Origin: Cliona cf. orientalis | Lineage: Eukaryota > Porifera > Demospongiae > Clionaida > Clionaidae | Direction of reading: 5' to 3' | Length of the DNA stretch: 64,000 nt | Assembly: GCA_963930775.1 (NCBI GenBank) | Contig: OZ005703.1 | Location: 2,046,001-2,110,000 of the forward strand | In this document: in pieces, positions 40,983-51,900 of the stretch | Layout of the letters: every line of letters begins with the position of its first letter | Numbering within the stretch: the first letter of the stretch is position 1 | The notes under the pieces: model-generated | What the model was told of the DNA's origin: nothing | Seen by the model: only the letters and a program-made list of their open reading frames with translations | Databases searched by the model: none | Made by a program: the position numbers and the translations under genes

Positions 40983-41226
40983 AGGTACCATTTAATTGCG
41001 TGGGCGTGAGCGTCAGGAATGGCTAATTCAATTAGCGAATCGTGAAGGGGCGTGGCCGAAGAGGCCATACGAGTGCTTTTGGTCGAAGGTGGGCGTGTCC
41101 AGAATCGGCCAGGGATGATTATGCGCGTGTAATTAGCGACCGGAAGTGGCCCCTGAAGAAAAGGCCGGTAATTGCCCACATCAAAGCAAGATCAAAGCAT
41201 TCTTGCTTAACTATTAACCGCAACGA

Positions 41227-41265
<39 letters not shown>

Positions 41266-42005
41266 ATTAGGCCTAATTAAGCATGTGGGCGTGTTCCTGG
41301 CACTGTGTGCAGTGTGTGCGTGTGCGTTAATGCAGGTTTTATTGCTTCCGATTGGGCGTGGCTTCACGGGCCAGTGCTTGGACATCGGGGCCGGGGACTC
41401 GGCTGCGGCGATAGGTGGGCGTGTCCCGGATGCGGTGGTGACCTTTGAACCCGTCCAGGAGGCTTTGGGGGCGTGGCAGGAGGTCAAAGGTGAGGCCATG
41501 TCTGTTAATGAGGCACTGTACGGCGGTGCGATCGAGGGGCCTGTACGGCTGGACGGAAGCCGACGATGGTTTGAAGCGGATGTGGTTGCGATGACGTGTT
41601 GTTACTCCGCCCACACAGGAAATGAGGTGAGCTCTTGCGTGGGCGGTGTGGCAGAACGGCCTCCAAGTGTTTGTGTGTGTTTTGGCCTTGAGGAAGCTGT
41701 GTGTTTTAATTGGGATTGATTGTGGGCTTCCGGTGGACATCCGGTGGTTAGTAGGCACTTGACTGAGAATGGTGGTCCTTGGGGAACAGGGTGGGGCTGT
41801 TTTGGGCGTGGCCTGGCCCCTCCCTTCCGGCTCGGCTTCCGGTCCATGGAGGATATTAAATGAACACTTCCGGCTCTAGCAGCCACACCCCTGAGACCTG
41901 TGCAATTAAAAGGGCGTGGTTACACAACATGCACCTCACTAATGACTTTGATGTGGTTTAGGTGTCATATCCCCCACCTCACGCCCACGCAATTTAATGG
42001 TACCT
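40983..42005. mobile_element. GGGCGTGG-rich inverted-repeat element (1.02 kb)
   Basis: The ends AGGTACCATTTAATTGCG... and the reverse complement of AGGTACCATTAAATTGCG... match at 27 of 28 bases through GTGGGCGTGAG. TA flanks both sides (40981-40982, 42006-42007). The interior is GC-rich, with many GGGCGTGG octamers and a poly-A run of about 30 bases (41230-41260). A 144-codon open frame (41285-41719) has no recognisable domain and is probably fortuitous. Confidence 0.75.
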
Positions 42006-42195
42006 TAAATTTAATTATTTATGGTTTGACCATCTGTTAGTTTTCATGGTATCTCCCCTTTGTCTTTTGTCTTGGTTATAATGTCACTATCACTGGAGTT
42101 CTCTATAGCAGCTGTGATCTTGTTTCTATACCATCATCTATGTAACTGGGTATGCATATGGCCAAAACTAAAAAAAAAATAAGGAAAAAATTCTC

Positions 42196-42966
42196 GTCAT
42201 CAACGTCAGCACAATACCTCTGGAGGACACTAGCATCCGAAAAGACACGAAAAAGCGAACACCCACTGTCTGTCATTGTGTGAAGAAGCTACTTCGCCAC
42301 AGATCGAGTGGTAGCTAGTGGGCGGATAAAGAAGTGACCGTCGTTTTTCGAAAGATTGTGAAGAGATAAGCGTAGTAAGGGTCAGACCGATAGTCCAGGT
42401 CATTCCTCCAGTAGGATCCCCTCACCCAAGCTTCCCTCCTCGCCTCACAGAAGCAATTCTTTCAAGGACAAAATGATGCACAAGATTGGCATGAAACCGG
42501 ATCACCGGAGACGAAAGCAGACCCCCGTGTCTCCCCTCGCTCGTAGCACCCAGGGCCCTCCCATAGCCCTCTTCCACATCATAACCCCCAACTCCTCTCC
42601 CCCCGGCTCCATGCAGAACATTAGCAGCACGGCCACGCCCCCTAATTCCCCTCCCAATCTACCCAGAAGACCGGAGCAACACAGCATGATCACCGAATCA
42701 CAGCTTGTCATGCACAAAAATCCCTCAGTGCCCACGAGTTGACTCCGCCTAACATTACATCGACATGTAAGAAAGGAGGGAATTCCCCTCACACCTCACC
42801 TCTGTTGAAGAGAGCAATGTCGCCCTCAGAGGCGTCCAGCGGTGGTAACGGGAAGCCTAAAAGGTCAACGACCTTTCCCAGACATGGAAAATACAAGCCT
42901 CAGATTGTTCCCGTGTCGACGCCTGAACAGAGCGAGGAAGTAGAAGAGAGTACGACAAACTTTTAG
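42196..42966 (+). pseudogene. Truncated, broken duplicate of the last MAST exon
   Basis: The sequence is nearly identical to 30114-30878, beginning inside the codons for VINVSTIPLED and running to the same stop and 3' flank. It has a TAG after the RHRSSGS-equivalent codons caused by a 4-base insertion, further stops (TAA, TGA) just after, a 9-base insertion near 42549 and a 1-base deletion near 42718. No kinase, upstream PDZ exon or splice site accompanies it. It marks the left edge of the segmental duplication. Confidence 0.9.
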
Positions 42967-43082
42967 CCAAAAACACTACTAAGAATAGAATGACATTGTG
43001 AAATTTGTGTTCCATTCAATATTATAATATTATATTTGTGTATGTACGTGTCGCCAAGATTTTGTTTCATTACGTGTAGCTA

Positions 43083-43784
43083 CAGTGCAACCAAGCAAGA
43101 GAGCAAAACTTTTTAAAACCATATTTTTGGGCTAAAAACTACACAAATAGACCTACTTGATATCAAAATGGCCACAACAATCATTTTTATTGTGTTTTAC
43201 AAAATTGCAAATTTCCCATATATAGCTAATACAGAAGCCACATATGTGCAGGCCAGTTTTCATAGATTTTTCACTGATTTTGGATAAAAGTGGCTATATC
43301 TTGGAAGTGGTAAGGAGTCAAGACTTCAAATTTGGGATTTAGTAACTTTATTACAAGTGCTATCAGCCAACCAAGTGGAATTTCTTAACTAGAACTAAAT
43401 AGGAAAAAATGTGCCTAACATATTTGGCCCTCCGAAAGGGATTTTAGGACAATATCTGGTTAGCGATGCACTGCACAGCCTCTACACTCATGTCCAATTA
43501 ACTTCATATGGATGTGCATAACTGGGTAGAGCGCACACCCTTAACCGAAAACAATACTCATTTAATGTGCCTAACATATTTTGGAGAGCCACGTTATCTT
43601 ATGAAGCCATAAAAATGGAAGTAATCATGGTTACATCCCATAATTTAAATTCTATGTAGAGTTTATGTTGAAGAAGATTGGTACCAAATTTCAAATTCTT
43701 ATCTATAATAGATTATATTTTATGAGTCAAAATAGGCTCAAATTCTGAAATAAAAAAGTTTTGCTCTCTTGCTTGGTTGCACTG
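43083..43784. mobile_element. TA-flanked MITE with 32-bp perfect terminal inverted repeats (702 bp)
   Basis: The ends read CAGTGCAACCAAGCAAGAGA... and are complementary for 32 bases. TA borders both sides (43081-43082, 43785-43786). It interrupts the duplicated MAST 3' flank; the corresponding site in copy A (near 30990-31015) is empty. It is probably a non-autonomous Tc1/mariner-type element. No coding frame. Confidence 0.9.
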
Positions 43785-44220
43785 TACGTGTATTGATATC
43801 ATCTGCCTTATCCTCATTTTTTCTAGTGTTGCATGCATGTGCCATAATAGTTTCTGTTCCAAGCCTATCAACACCAAATTTCAAGCGTGTGTGAAGTTAA
43901 TGCATCGATATCTTTTACCTTTAATTATTATTCTTTGTTCCTCATGACCATTGTCTTCCCAACTTTCCTGACTGTGTTTAATAATTATTAATGATGTGCA
44001 TGCATGATTTTTTTGTGATGGAATCAATAATATGATTAAAAACTATTATAATTATAATATAAGACAGCTGGTATTATGTGATGGTGACAGCATAGCCCAT
44101 AATATTATTATTATAGCAGCTGCATGCTGCATTAATTATTGCATTACTCACAGAATTCTTAGGGTACAATAATAATAATAATAATAATATATTATTATTA
44201 CTATTACAGCTAGTGTTGGC

Positions 44221-47200
44221 TTATAATATTTCTTCATATACAACAGTTGCAATATCGCATCGATTTAAAGTATGAGGTCGACCCCTCAATTCATCCTGAC
44301 CACCAGCCACAAAGATCTCTCCATTTGGAAGAAGAACAACAGTACATTGTGATCGTTTTGTGGGCAAGTCACCAATTTTGACCCAGTTCCTGCTGCTTGG
44401 CTGGTAAAGATGGATGGCTGAGCTGCTATCACCACCAACCGTCAGTAGAGCACCGCAAAGAGTAAGGAGGCTCAGGGTGGAATTTTTGACTGGAGTATCT
44501 GTAAGGATCTGCCATGGTGACATTGTCCGAGAAATATCTACAGCAGGATGTGTACCAGGCTGCCAAACTGCATGAGATATAAGCTCATCCAAACACACAT
44601 TGAAGATATGTTGATTTATATGAAGTGTAGAAGTACCGCCTGATAAGTACCACATATTATTTCCACTAATAACTGATGACATTGTTGAACATCCCTTGGG
44701 TAATGATGAGCTTTCAAACCAATTCTTTGAACAAATGTCCAGGACCTCAACTTTGTTCAGGCATACATTGTATCCATTGTCACCACCAGCAACAATTAGC
44801 CAGCCTTGGTAAGCAACAACTGCCGCAGAATGCCGTGCCGTGGGCATATCAGGAAGTGGGTGTGTCCACGATCGTAATCCCTCATCCCACACTGCCAGCT
44901 CACTGGTCACTCCTTTAGGTGATAATCTTTTACCGCCAACGAGGACAAGTTCGCCATTCACTGCAGCCATACCAAACCACTTTTTGCCAATACTTGGGAG
45001 CATTGTCCATGATCCACTGTTAATCTTGTATACCATCACTGTTTGTGATTCTAAGCTTGTGTATCCATCTCCCCCGCCAATATAGACATTATCGCTAATC
45101 AATACAGCTTGGCAATCTGCCATGTTCGACGGCATACTTTCACCAGCCCTCCACTTTAACTCTATAGGTAACTTCAGTGATGTCTATTATTTATAATTAG
45201 AATAATGTTGCATGAGTATTTAAATGCAACTTACTTATATTATACCTTATGCTGCCTCTCTGTTGACTGTGATAGCTCTTCCTTTATGGATCTTACTTGC
45301 TCCTGCACAATAACGAGAAGCACTACAGTGCAAAATCCTCGGCACAAGTGCATGAACGAGCAGTAGCATGTCCAGAGGACCACTACACTGCAAGTTCTTT
45401 TCATGCGCAAACATAATGTCATAACTCCCGAACGAAGCTTTTTCAGCAAAGCCACACAACAAAACAACCTAGCGCTATAGAAAACATCATGAAGAACCCT
45501 ATATATGCGGCTATGATACCTTGTTGTCGAGGCTTAAATAATGTAAGCGGCAGATTTCGTGGTAACACACAAGGACGGACAGACAGAACAAGTTACTGTG
45601 TAATCCTTCATGCACATGCACACCGAGGATAAATAATACTATGGCAAAGGCTATAATATTATATGGTGAGGGTACCACCACCCCATGCCCAGGATGAGGC
45701 CAAATTTAAAAAGTTTTAAGACAAACCTGTTCTAGTCTCCGTAGCTGAGCCTGGCATTGTCCTAGCTCTCCTATGAGTCTACTGATCTCAATATCCTTTT
45801 GTTTTAACTCTTCCTCCTGGTCTCTCAACTGAGCATCTCTCTTCTCCATATCAGCAAGCAGCCTCTGGTATAATAATATAATAATACTATGAAAACTTGA
45901 TCATGCACTCAGTAGCTGCATAGTTGAAATGGTGTATGTGGTAAAGGTCGTCAATACAGTGGGTTCATTTCACTGATGCTGGCGCCTCAGTCGCAGACTA
46001 GCTTCGGATCATCGGGAATCTGAGAGTGTCTCTGGACCTCAACAGTGACAAATTTCAAAGCTAAGGGGGCTTGTCCAAAGTCCTTGTGGAAAAATAATGT
46101 CATTATGATGTTAGGGGGGAGGGGGTCTTGGCCCATGACGTTTTACAACTACACTGTGAGCTTTAGTTGTGATTATGCATTCTTGTGGTTGAACAAGTTT
46201 AGACACACCTCCAGCAGTGTCAAAATTTGCATTTTAGTGACAGCTGTGTCAAGCACTATGTAGCTAAAGGTGTACACGTAGCTACAGGCAAGCAAGAAAC
46301 TGTCAAAGAAGCAGGTATGCAATGAATCCATGAAGACATAGCTAGCACAAGTGAATACCAAATGTGTAGGCTAAATGGAGCAGAATCAGAGTTTCAGTGT
46401 TGAATCTATGCTGAAATGCTGTGACGTTAAGAGAGAGGGGGAGGGCGGTAAAAAGTTAACATCATAATGACGTTAATTTTTCCACAAGGACTTTGGACAA
46501 GTCCCCTAAGAAGAACTCAACAGCGCAGTACAGCTAGATTGGTCCGGTGGCACACTGCTCATGATGCGTGCAATATATTATTATAGTGCAGAGCTATTAT
46601 ATCCACAGGATTACGTCAGCATAGAAAACGCGTGAAGTTTAGCTGTCGCTGCTTGTCAGAGAAGGCAACACGCTGCTTGTAAGGTATTCGCTGGATACAT
46701 GCGCAAGATACTCTACATATTTCATTGAATTTCAAGTCCCAGAAGGGCTCCATCGAGGCCCTGAATTTTCTCATAATTACCTCATAGATTACACCATAGG
46801 TTTCATCATAATTACCTAATAACCGCAAAAAGTAAATTGTTACTGAGTGCATAATTATCATTATAGGTAAGCATGACAATATTGTATAATATTATACGTG
46901 TACACATATCATATAGAGGAAAGTTTCACGGTGTTCCCTTTTTTGCGGTTTCATGGATAAGTGAAAATTCCTGCTATATATACGGTAGTTGCATAACAGT
47001 ACAGTTGTACATGTATTATTAATACCTGAAAATTTTCCTGAATATTGTTCAATTCAGTATCCTTTTGTTGAAGTTCTGCTGTCAGCTGCCTAGTCTGCTC
47101 ATCTTTTTGCTGTAGTTGTTCATTATTCTGTAACAATTCAGCCGCTTGTCGATGTATCTGAGCATCTTTTTGTCGAATTTCTGCATTTTTCTGTTGAATA

Positions 47201-48664
47201 TCAGCGTCTTTATGTTGAATTTGAGCATCCTTCTGCTGCAGTTGCTCATTAGAACTGGCAAGCTCAGCCTATGAAATGGACCATAGCACATGCACATTGA
47301 AAATTGTTTAGATCACGTCAAATAGTTTCCGGTCACCTTCCAGTCATACGGACACTTAAAATGATAACTACCTGTTTATGGTCCAGCTCCTGTTGCAACT
47401 GGTGAATCTCTTCATCCTTAGCTGCTGACTCATCACTCTTCTTCCTCATCTCTGTCTCCCGCCTTTTCAGAGCTCTTATCATCACCACCTGCCTCACAGC
47501 ATCAGCTTTCGCTATTTCTCCATAAGGACCTTCAATATCAGCCTTCATTTCTTCGAGAGCAGTAACCACCTCCTCCGATGTTGGTCTCTCTGATGGGTCA
47601 TTGTGGAGGCACCTTTTCACCAGCAGTACCAGAGGATGCTGGTCACCAGCTAGAAATGTATTTTCCAGCTGCTGAATGTACTGCATTCGACGCTCTACTT
47701 CAGAACGAGCTTTCAGATTATGACGATCTTCAGGGTCCATGTACGTGGGTTCAAGAAGGTTACCAGGAAATGTCTGGAGACAAAAACATTAATTAAGCAT
47801 GTAAATTTAATACAATAGTAGCTACATGTATGTACACGCTCAGGATGAGATAAGCAAACCAATTCAAGCACAAGTAAAGATGAATTTATAATGAAGAAAC
47901 TTGATACTAACCTGCAACCCAACAAAAATTCCAAGATGTCCAAATGAAAAGATGTCTAGGCTGGGGCCGTAGCGAGCTACATCAGCCAGTGCTTCCGGAG
48001 GCATGTATACCAGTGTCCCTGGATTTCGAGACAGCGTCTGAGCCAGCTGACCTGGCTGGATGTTCACTATACGAGAATTCCCCAAATCAGTAATCTTGGC
48101 TACGAGGCCAGACGTCAAAAGCACATTCTTTGAAGTCAGGTCCCTGTGGATGATTTGAGGATTGTGCTTGTGTAGATAGAGCAGACCCCTGGCTATATCT
48201 TCAAGTATCGATTGCTTCATTGTTAAAGGGATGTTCGGAACTGTCTCGAGTAGATCATCCAAGCTGCTGTCCAGTCTCTCCATCACCAGCACAGGGAGTT
48301 GGCAGTTGGGGAGGAAACACAGACCCAGGAACTGGGTGATGTTTGGGTGACGAAGATCAGACATCAGCTGGCACTCCTGCACGTATTTGGTGGCAATTTC
48401 CTGCACTCCAACATTTCCAACATCCAGTAATATCTCATGGATCTTCTTTCCAGCACAAACAAGCCCATTCACCTCAACCTATAGTAAAAAAGCAGCCCCA
48501 GTATGGCATGTCAATCATGTACTATTGTCAAATAATCACTTCACCTCTTCCACTGTTCCATAGGATCCAGTGCCCAGCTGCCTACCAGTGGGTCTCGCCT
48601 GCACCACAAAACGACGCAGATTCCTGTCATTTGCGAGAGCTCTGAGCTGTCGTTGCGCCGCCAT
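44221..48664 (-). CDS. TKL-like protein kinase / coiled-coil / Kelch-repeat protein, copy B
   Basis: Seven exons in phase 0 on the minus strand: 48545-48664, 47912-48478, 47372-47773, 47026-47268, 45727-45864, 45246-45302 and 44221-45183, giving 829 residues. Five exons have exactly the same length as in copy A. The kinase again has GTGSYG, CAGKKIHE, IIHRDLTSKN and DLG instead of DFG. The coiled-coil exon is shorter (81 versus 92 codons) because it has two fewer 7-residue repeats and a different donor. The Kelch exon is longer and ends ...IATVVYEEIL. Both copies look intact, so both may be functional. Copy B is divergent from the receptor gene at 48901. Confidence 0.88.
45865..47025 (-). other. 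Copy B intron 4 with dispersed repeat and MITE
   Basis: The intron holds repeat R1 (45930-46061 and 46511-46850), split by a 450-bp inverted-repeat element. No exon is seen. Confidence 0.65.
46062..46510. mobile_element. GGGGCTTGTCCAAAG MITE (~445 bp)
   Basis: The left end GGGGCTTGTCCAAAGTCC... and the right end ...GGACTTTGGACAAGTCCCC form inverted repeats of about 48 bases that continue through TTGTGGAAAAATAA and CATTATGA. TAAG lies at both borders, so the duplication is TA or TAAG. It is inserted in repeat R1; the copy of R1 in gene A lacks it. Confidence 0.8.
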
Positions 48665-48900
48665 ATTAAATTTTTAATACAGCAGCCACACCTTCACGTA
48701 TGCGCATGCGCATGCACTATTAACCCACTTCAAAGTCATCAACACACGTAGATAAAAAGGTCCCGAAGCTAGCTCGAGGGTGACAACCGGAAATATCTCA
48801 ACCACAAACCGCGTAGTGCTTCCTGTGTACATAATATATTGAGGATCAGGGTTCAAGATTTAATATTAGTAATTTTTGAGCTGAGTCTACGGCGTTGTTC
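48665..48900. promoter_or_regulatory. 236-bp bidirectional promoter region
   Basis: It separates the ATGs of Kelch-kinase B (minus strand) and receptor 1 (plus strand). It contains a perfect palindrome TGCGCATGCGCA at 48701-48712, which matches the NRF1 consensus, and an ETS-like CCGGAAA at 48787-48793. There is room for nothing else, so the two genes must share this region. Factor binding is inference. Confidence 0.6.
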
Positions 48901-51900
48901 ATGATGGCTTTCGAGAAACGATCGCGACGCATGCTTGCTAGAAGCTTGGAAGGCGTATTGCTTATCGCTATCATCGTGGCTGTGTGGCTGGTGATGGTCA
49001 TGCCAGTTGTCATCTATTTTCTGGTGAGTACAAACCGTGCATACTACAGGCCCCGAGGTATTGTGATTCTCATTGTTTGATATTATGCAGCCACTGAATG
49101 CTGGATCACCATCCTCCAGTGGTGAACAGCTAGATCAAAATGGATCAAATTCTTCAACTGAAATGGTAATGTTTCATTTTAATATGACTTACGTTACAGA
49201 CAGGAGGCATGCCAAGCTGCAAATTAAATTGTTTATGGTTTTGGGGATGGGCCACTATCGTAGACGAACTCATAGACATAAGGCTGCAGTCCTTATTATT
49301 GTATCTATTAAAGGTAATTTAATAGTGTAGTGTCATAAAATTAATTAATATAAGGCTGATTGGGTTCCATAGCTGCAGGAAGAGATATCTCGTCTGCCAG
49401 CTTCAACGTGGCTTCTACAAAGTACCCTTAATAGTGTTGTTTACACACAACAAAGGCTTAAGATTACCAAATTTAATAGATCATACTGGCTGACTTGAAT
49501 GCGTGCACAGTCCGCAAATACTAACAGTTACTAACTATAATATGTGGCACATACGTTCATGATTAGCTACACTAAACCACCCCACCCGCATGCGCAAGGG
49601 ATAAAGACTAGTAAATATAAATCCGTTTTGCTCATTGCCTGCCAACTTTTTAATATTGTCACCACAAAATCACCAGATCTTGAGATCTAGGCGACTTATA
49701 AGTGTAGCTAATAACAAATTGGTCGAGATTGGCGAAAATGTGGCTTTAGTTATGTCTCGAATTGTTGGGCAATGATCACAAGCATCACAAATTTTTTGGC
49801 TTCGCCATTGACTGTGCCTGTAGACTGCAGGGTTATGTAGGGTGTACTGTATGCTTTCTGCTCATGTGTGCACATGTACAACTGGTGGCTTAATAGTAGT
49901 GTGCAAGCAAAGGTTGTCAGTAGACATAATGATTATTATGTAGATCTCATTTCTGTTCAGATTGATGCAGGATACAGCACTCGGTACTGCATGTGCTGAG
50001 CGCCAGTTTGAGTTAACCCAGTATTGGTTAGTTTATGTTCTCTCTCTGATTCTCTCACGTACTTAAATAGATGGAAGCCCCTAGTTCTCATATTGTAGTC
50101 AGTCGTGTAGCGTTGCAATTATCAGTTTCCTTAAGAGGAGAGAGCTATGTGATGGATTATTCATGTGTTTGATTGACCTACCTCATACACACCTATTGTA
50201 ATGGATAGTGCATGTTTGCTGTGAGTATGTACGTGCATACACCGTAAAAAAACTTGATCTTTAGCTAATAAAGTATGCAGGTATACTCAAAATGTATTCC
50301 AAATTGTATGCGTAATTTTCTATACAACTGTTGGAGCTATCAACATCAATGTAAAATCTACATAATTATTATTATTATGCAGGTTTCAGAGTGTCAAAAT
50401 ATGAGTAACAGCGATGGTGAAAGCAACATCACTGGAGTTTTAATCTGCCAAGAAAACTTCTTTTTTGATCCTATCAGCAGTGTCTGTAAGCCGAGCTGTA
50501 GCTCATGGCTGATGTTCAGTCGTTCCGATACCATAGTCAGCCGAGTTTTCATTGGCATATCCACTGCCATTGGAATACTCACAACAGTAGTGATTATCAT
50601 TCTATCGTTTGCTCGCTATAGAAACATGTAAGCAATCCATTGATTGTGGTATGAATAGCATGCTTAATTAGATAGACTACTATCACTATTATTTTGATTT
50701 TATATTGTATGATGTGGAGCCTCCCTGACTCCAATCTCCCCTCCCCTGGCATCCCTCTCCCTCTCTCTCTCTCTCTCTCCCGGCCCCTCCCTCCCCTGCT
50801 TCTTTCCCTCTCTTTCTCTCTCTCTCCCTTCCCTTCCTCCCCTCCCTCTCCCTCTCCCGTTCCCTTCCCCCCTTCTCTCTCCCTCTCTTTTTCTCTCTCT
50901 CCCTTCCCTCCCGGCCCCTCCCTCCTCTGCCTCTCTCCCTCTCTTTCTCTCTCTCTCTCTCTCTCCCTTCCCTTCCTCTCCTGCCTCTCTCCCTCTCTTT
51001 CTCTCTCTCCTCCTTCCTTTCCTCCCCTCCCTCCCCCTCTCTTTCTCTCTCTCTCCCTTCCCTTCCTCCCCTCCCTCTCCTTCTCTTTCTCTCTCTCTCC
51101 CTTCCCTTCCTCCCCTCCCTCTCCCTCTCTTTCTCTCTCTCCCCCTTCCCTTCCTACCCTCCTTCTCCCTCTCTTTCTCTCTCTCTCCCTTCCCTCTCCC
51201 CTCCCTCTCCTTCTCTTTCTCTCTCTCTCCCTTCCCTTCCTCCCCTCCCTCTCCCTCTCTTTCTCTCTCTCCCCCTTCCCTTCCTCCCCTCCCTCTCCCT
51301 CTCTTTCTCTCTCTCCCCCTTCCCTTCCTCCCCTCCCTCTCCCTCTCTTTCTCTCTCTCCCCCTTCCCTTCCTCCCCTCCCTCTCCCTCTCTTTCTCTCT
51401 CTCTCCCTTCCCTTCCTACCCTCCCTCTCCCTCTCTTTCTCTCTCTCTCCCTTCCCTTCCTCCCTTCTCTCTCCCTCTCTTTTTCTCTCTCTCCCTTCCC
51501 TTCCGGCCCCTCCCTCCCCTGCCTCTCTCCCTCTCTTTCTCTCTCTCTCCCTTCCCTCTCCCCTTTTCCCTCTCTTTCTCTCTTTCCCTCTAGAACATGA
51601 GCAGATTTGAGTGTTAAAGGTCATTGTTAACCATAATATAAGATGACCCCTCCTGAATTCATTGTATAATATGCATTATCCATGCATCCTCATAATAATA
51701 AAATTATGTACATTTATAGGCTGACGTTTCCATCAGTGCTCATACTGTACCAAGATATCGTCGTCAGTTTGCATGGGGTCAATCTTTTTATTGGGTATGC
51801 TGATAGACGTCTTTACTGCCCAGACGAGGATTTAGTTGTGTCGTATGAAGCTCCAGCCACCCCCTACTGTACAATTTCAGGTATTTTGCATGATTGTACG

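Noticed and set aside
48895-48900. Earlier TTG start for receptor 1
   Set aside because: Eukaryotic initiation should use ATG; 48901 or 48904 fits.
50694-51593. 299-codon Ser/Leu/Pro-rich open frame
   Set aside because: It is translation of the 44-bp pyrimidine minisatellite inside receptor 1 intron 3. The antisense Arg/Glu frame is equally open.
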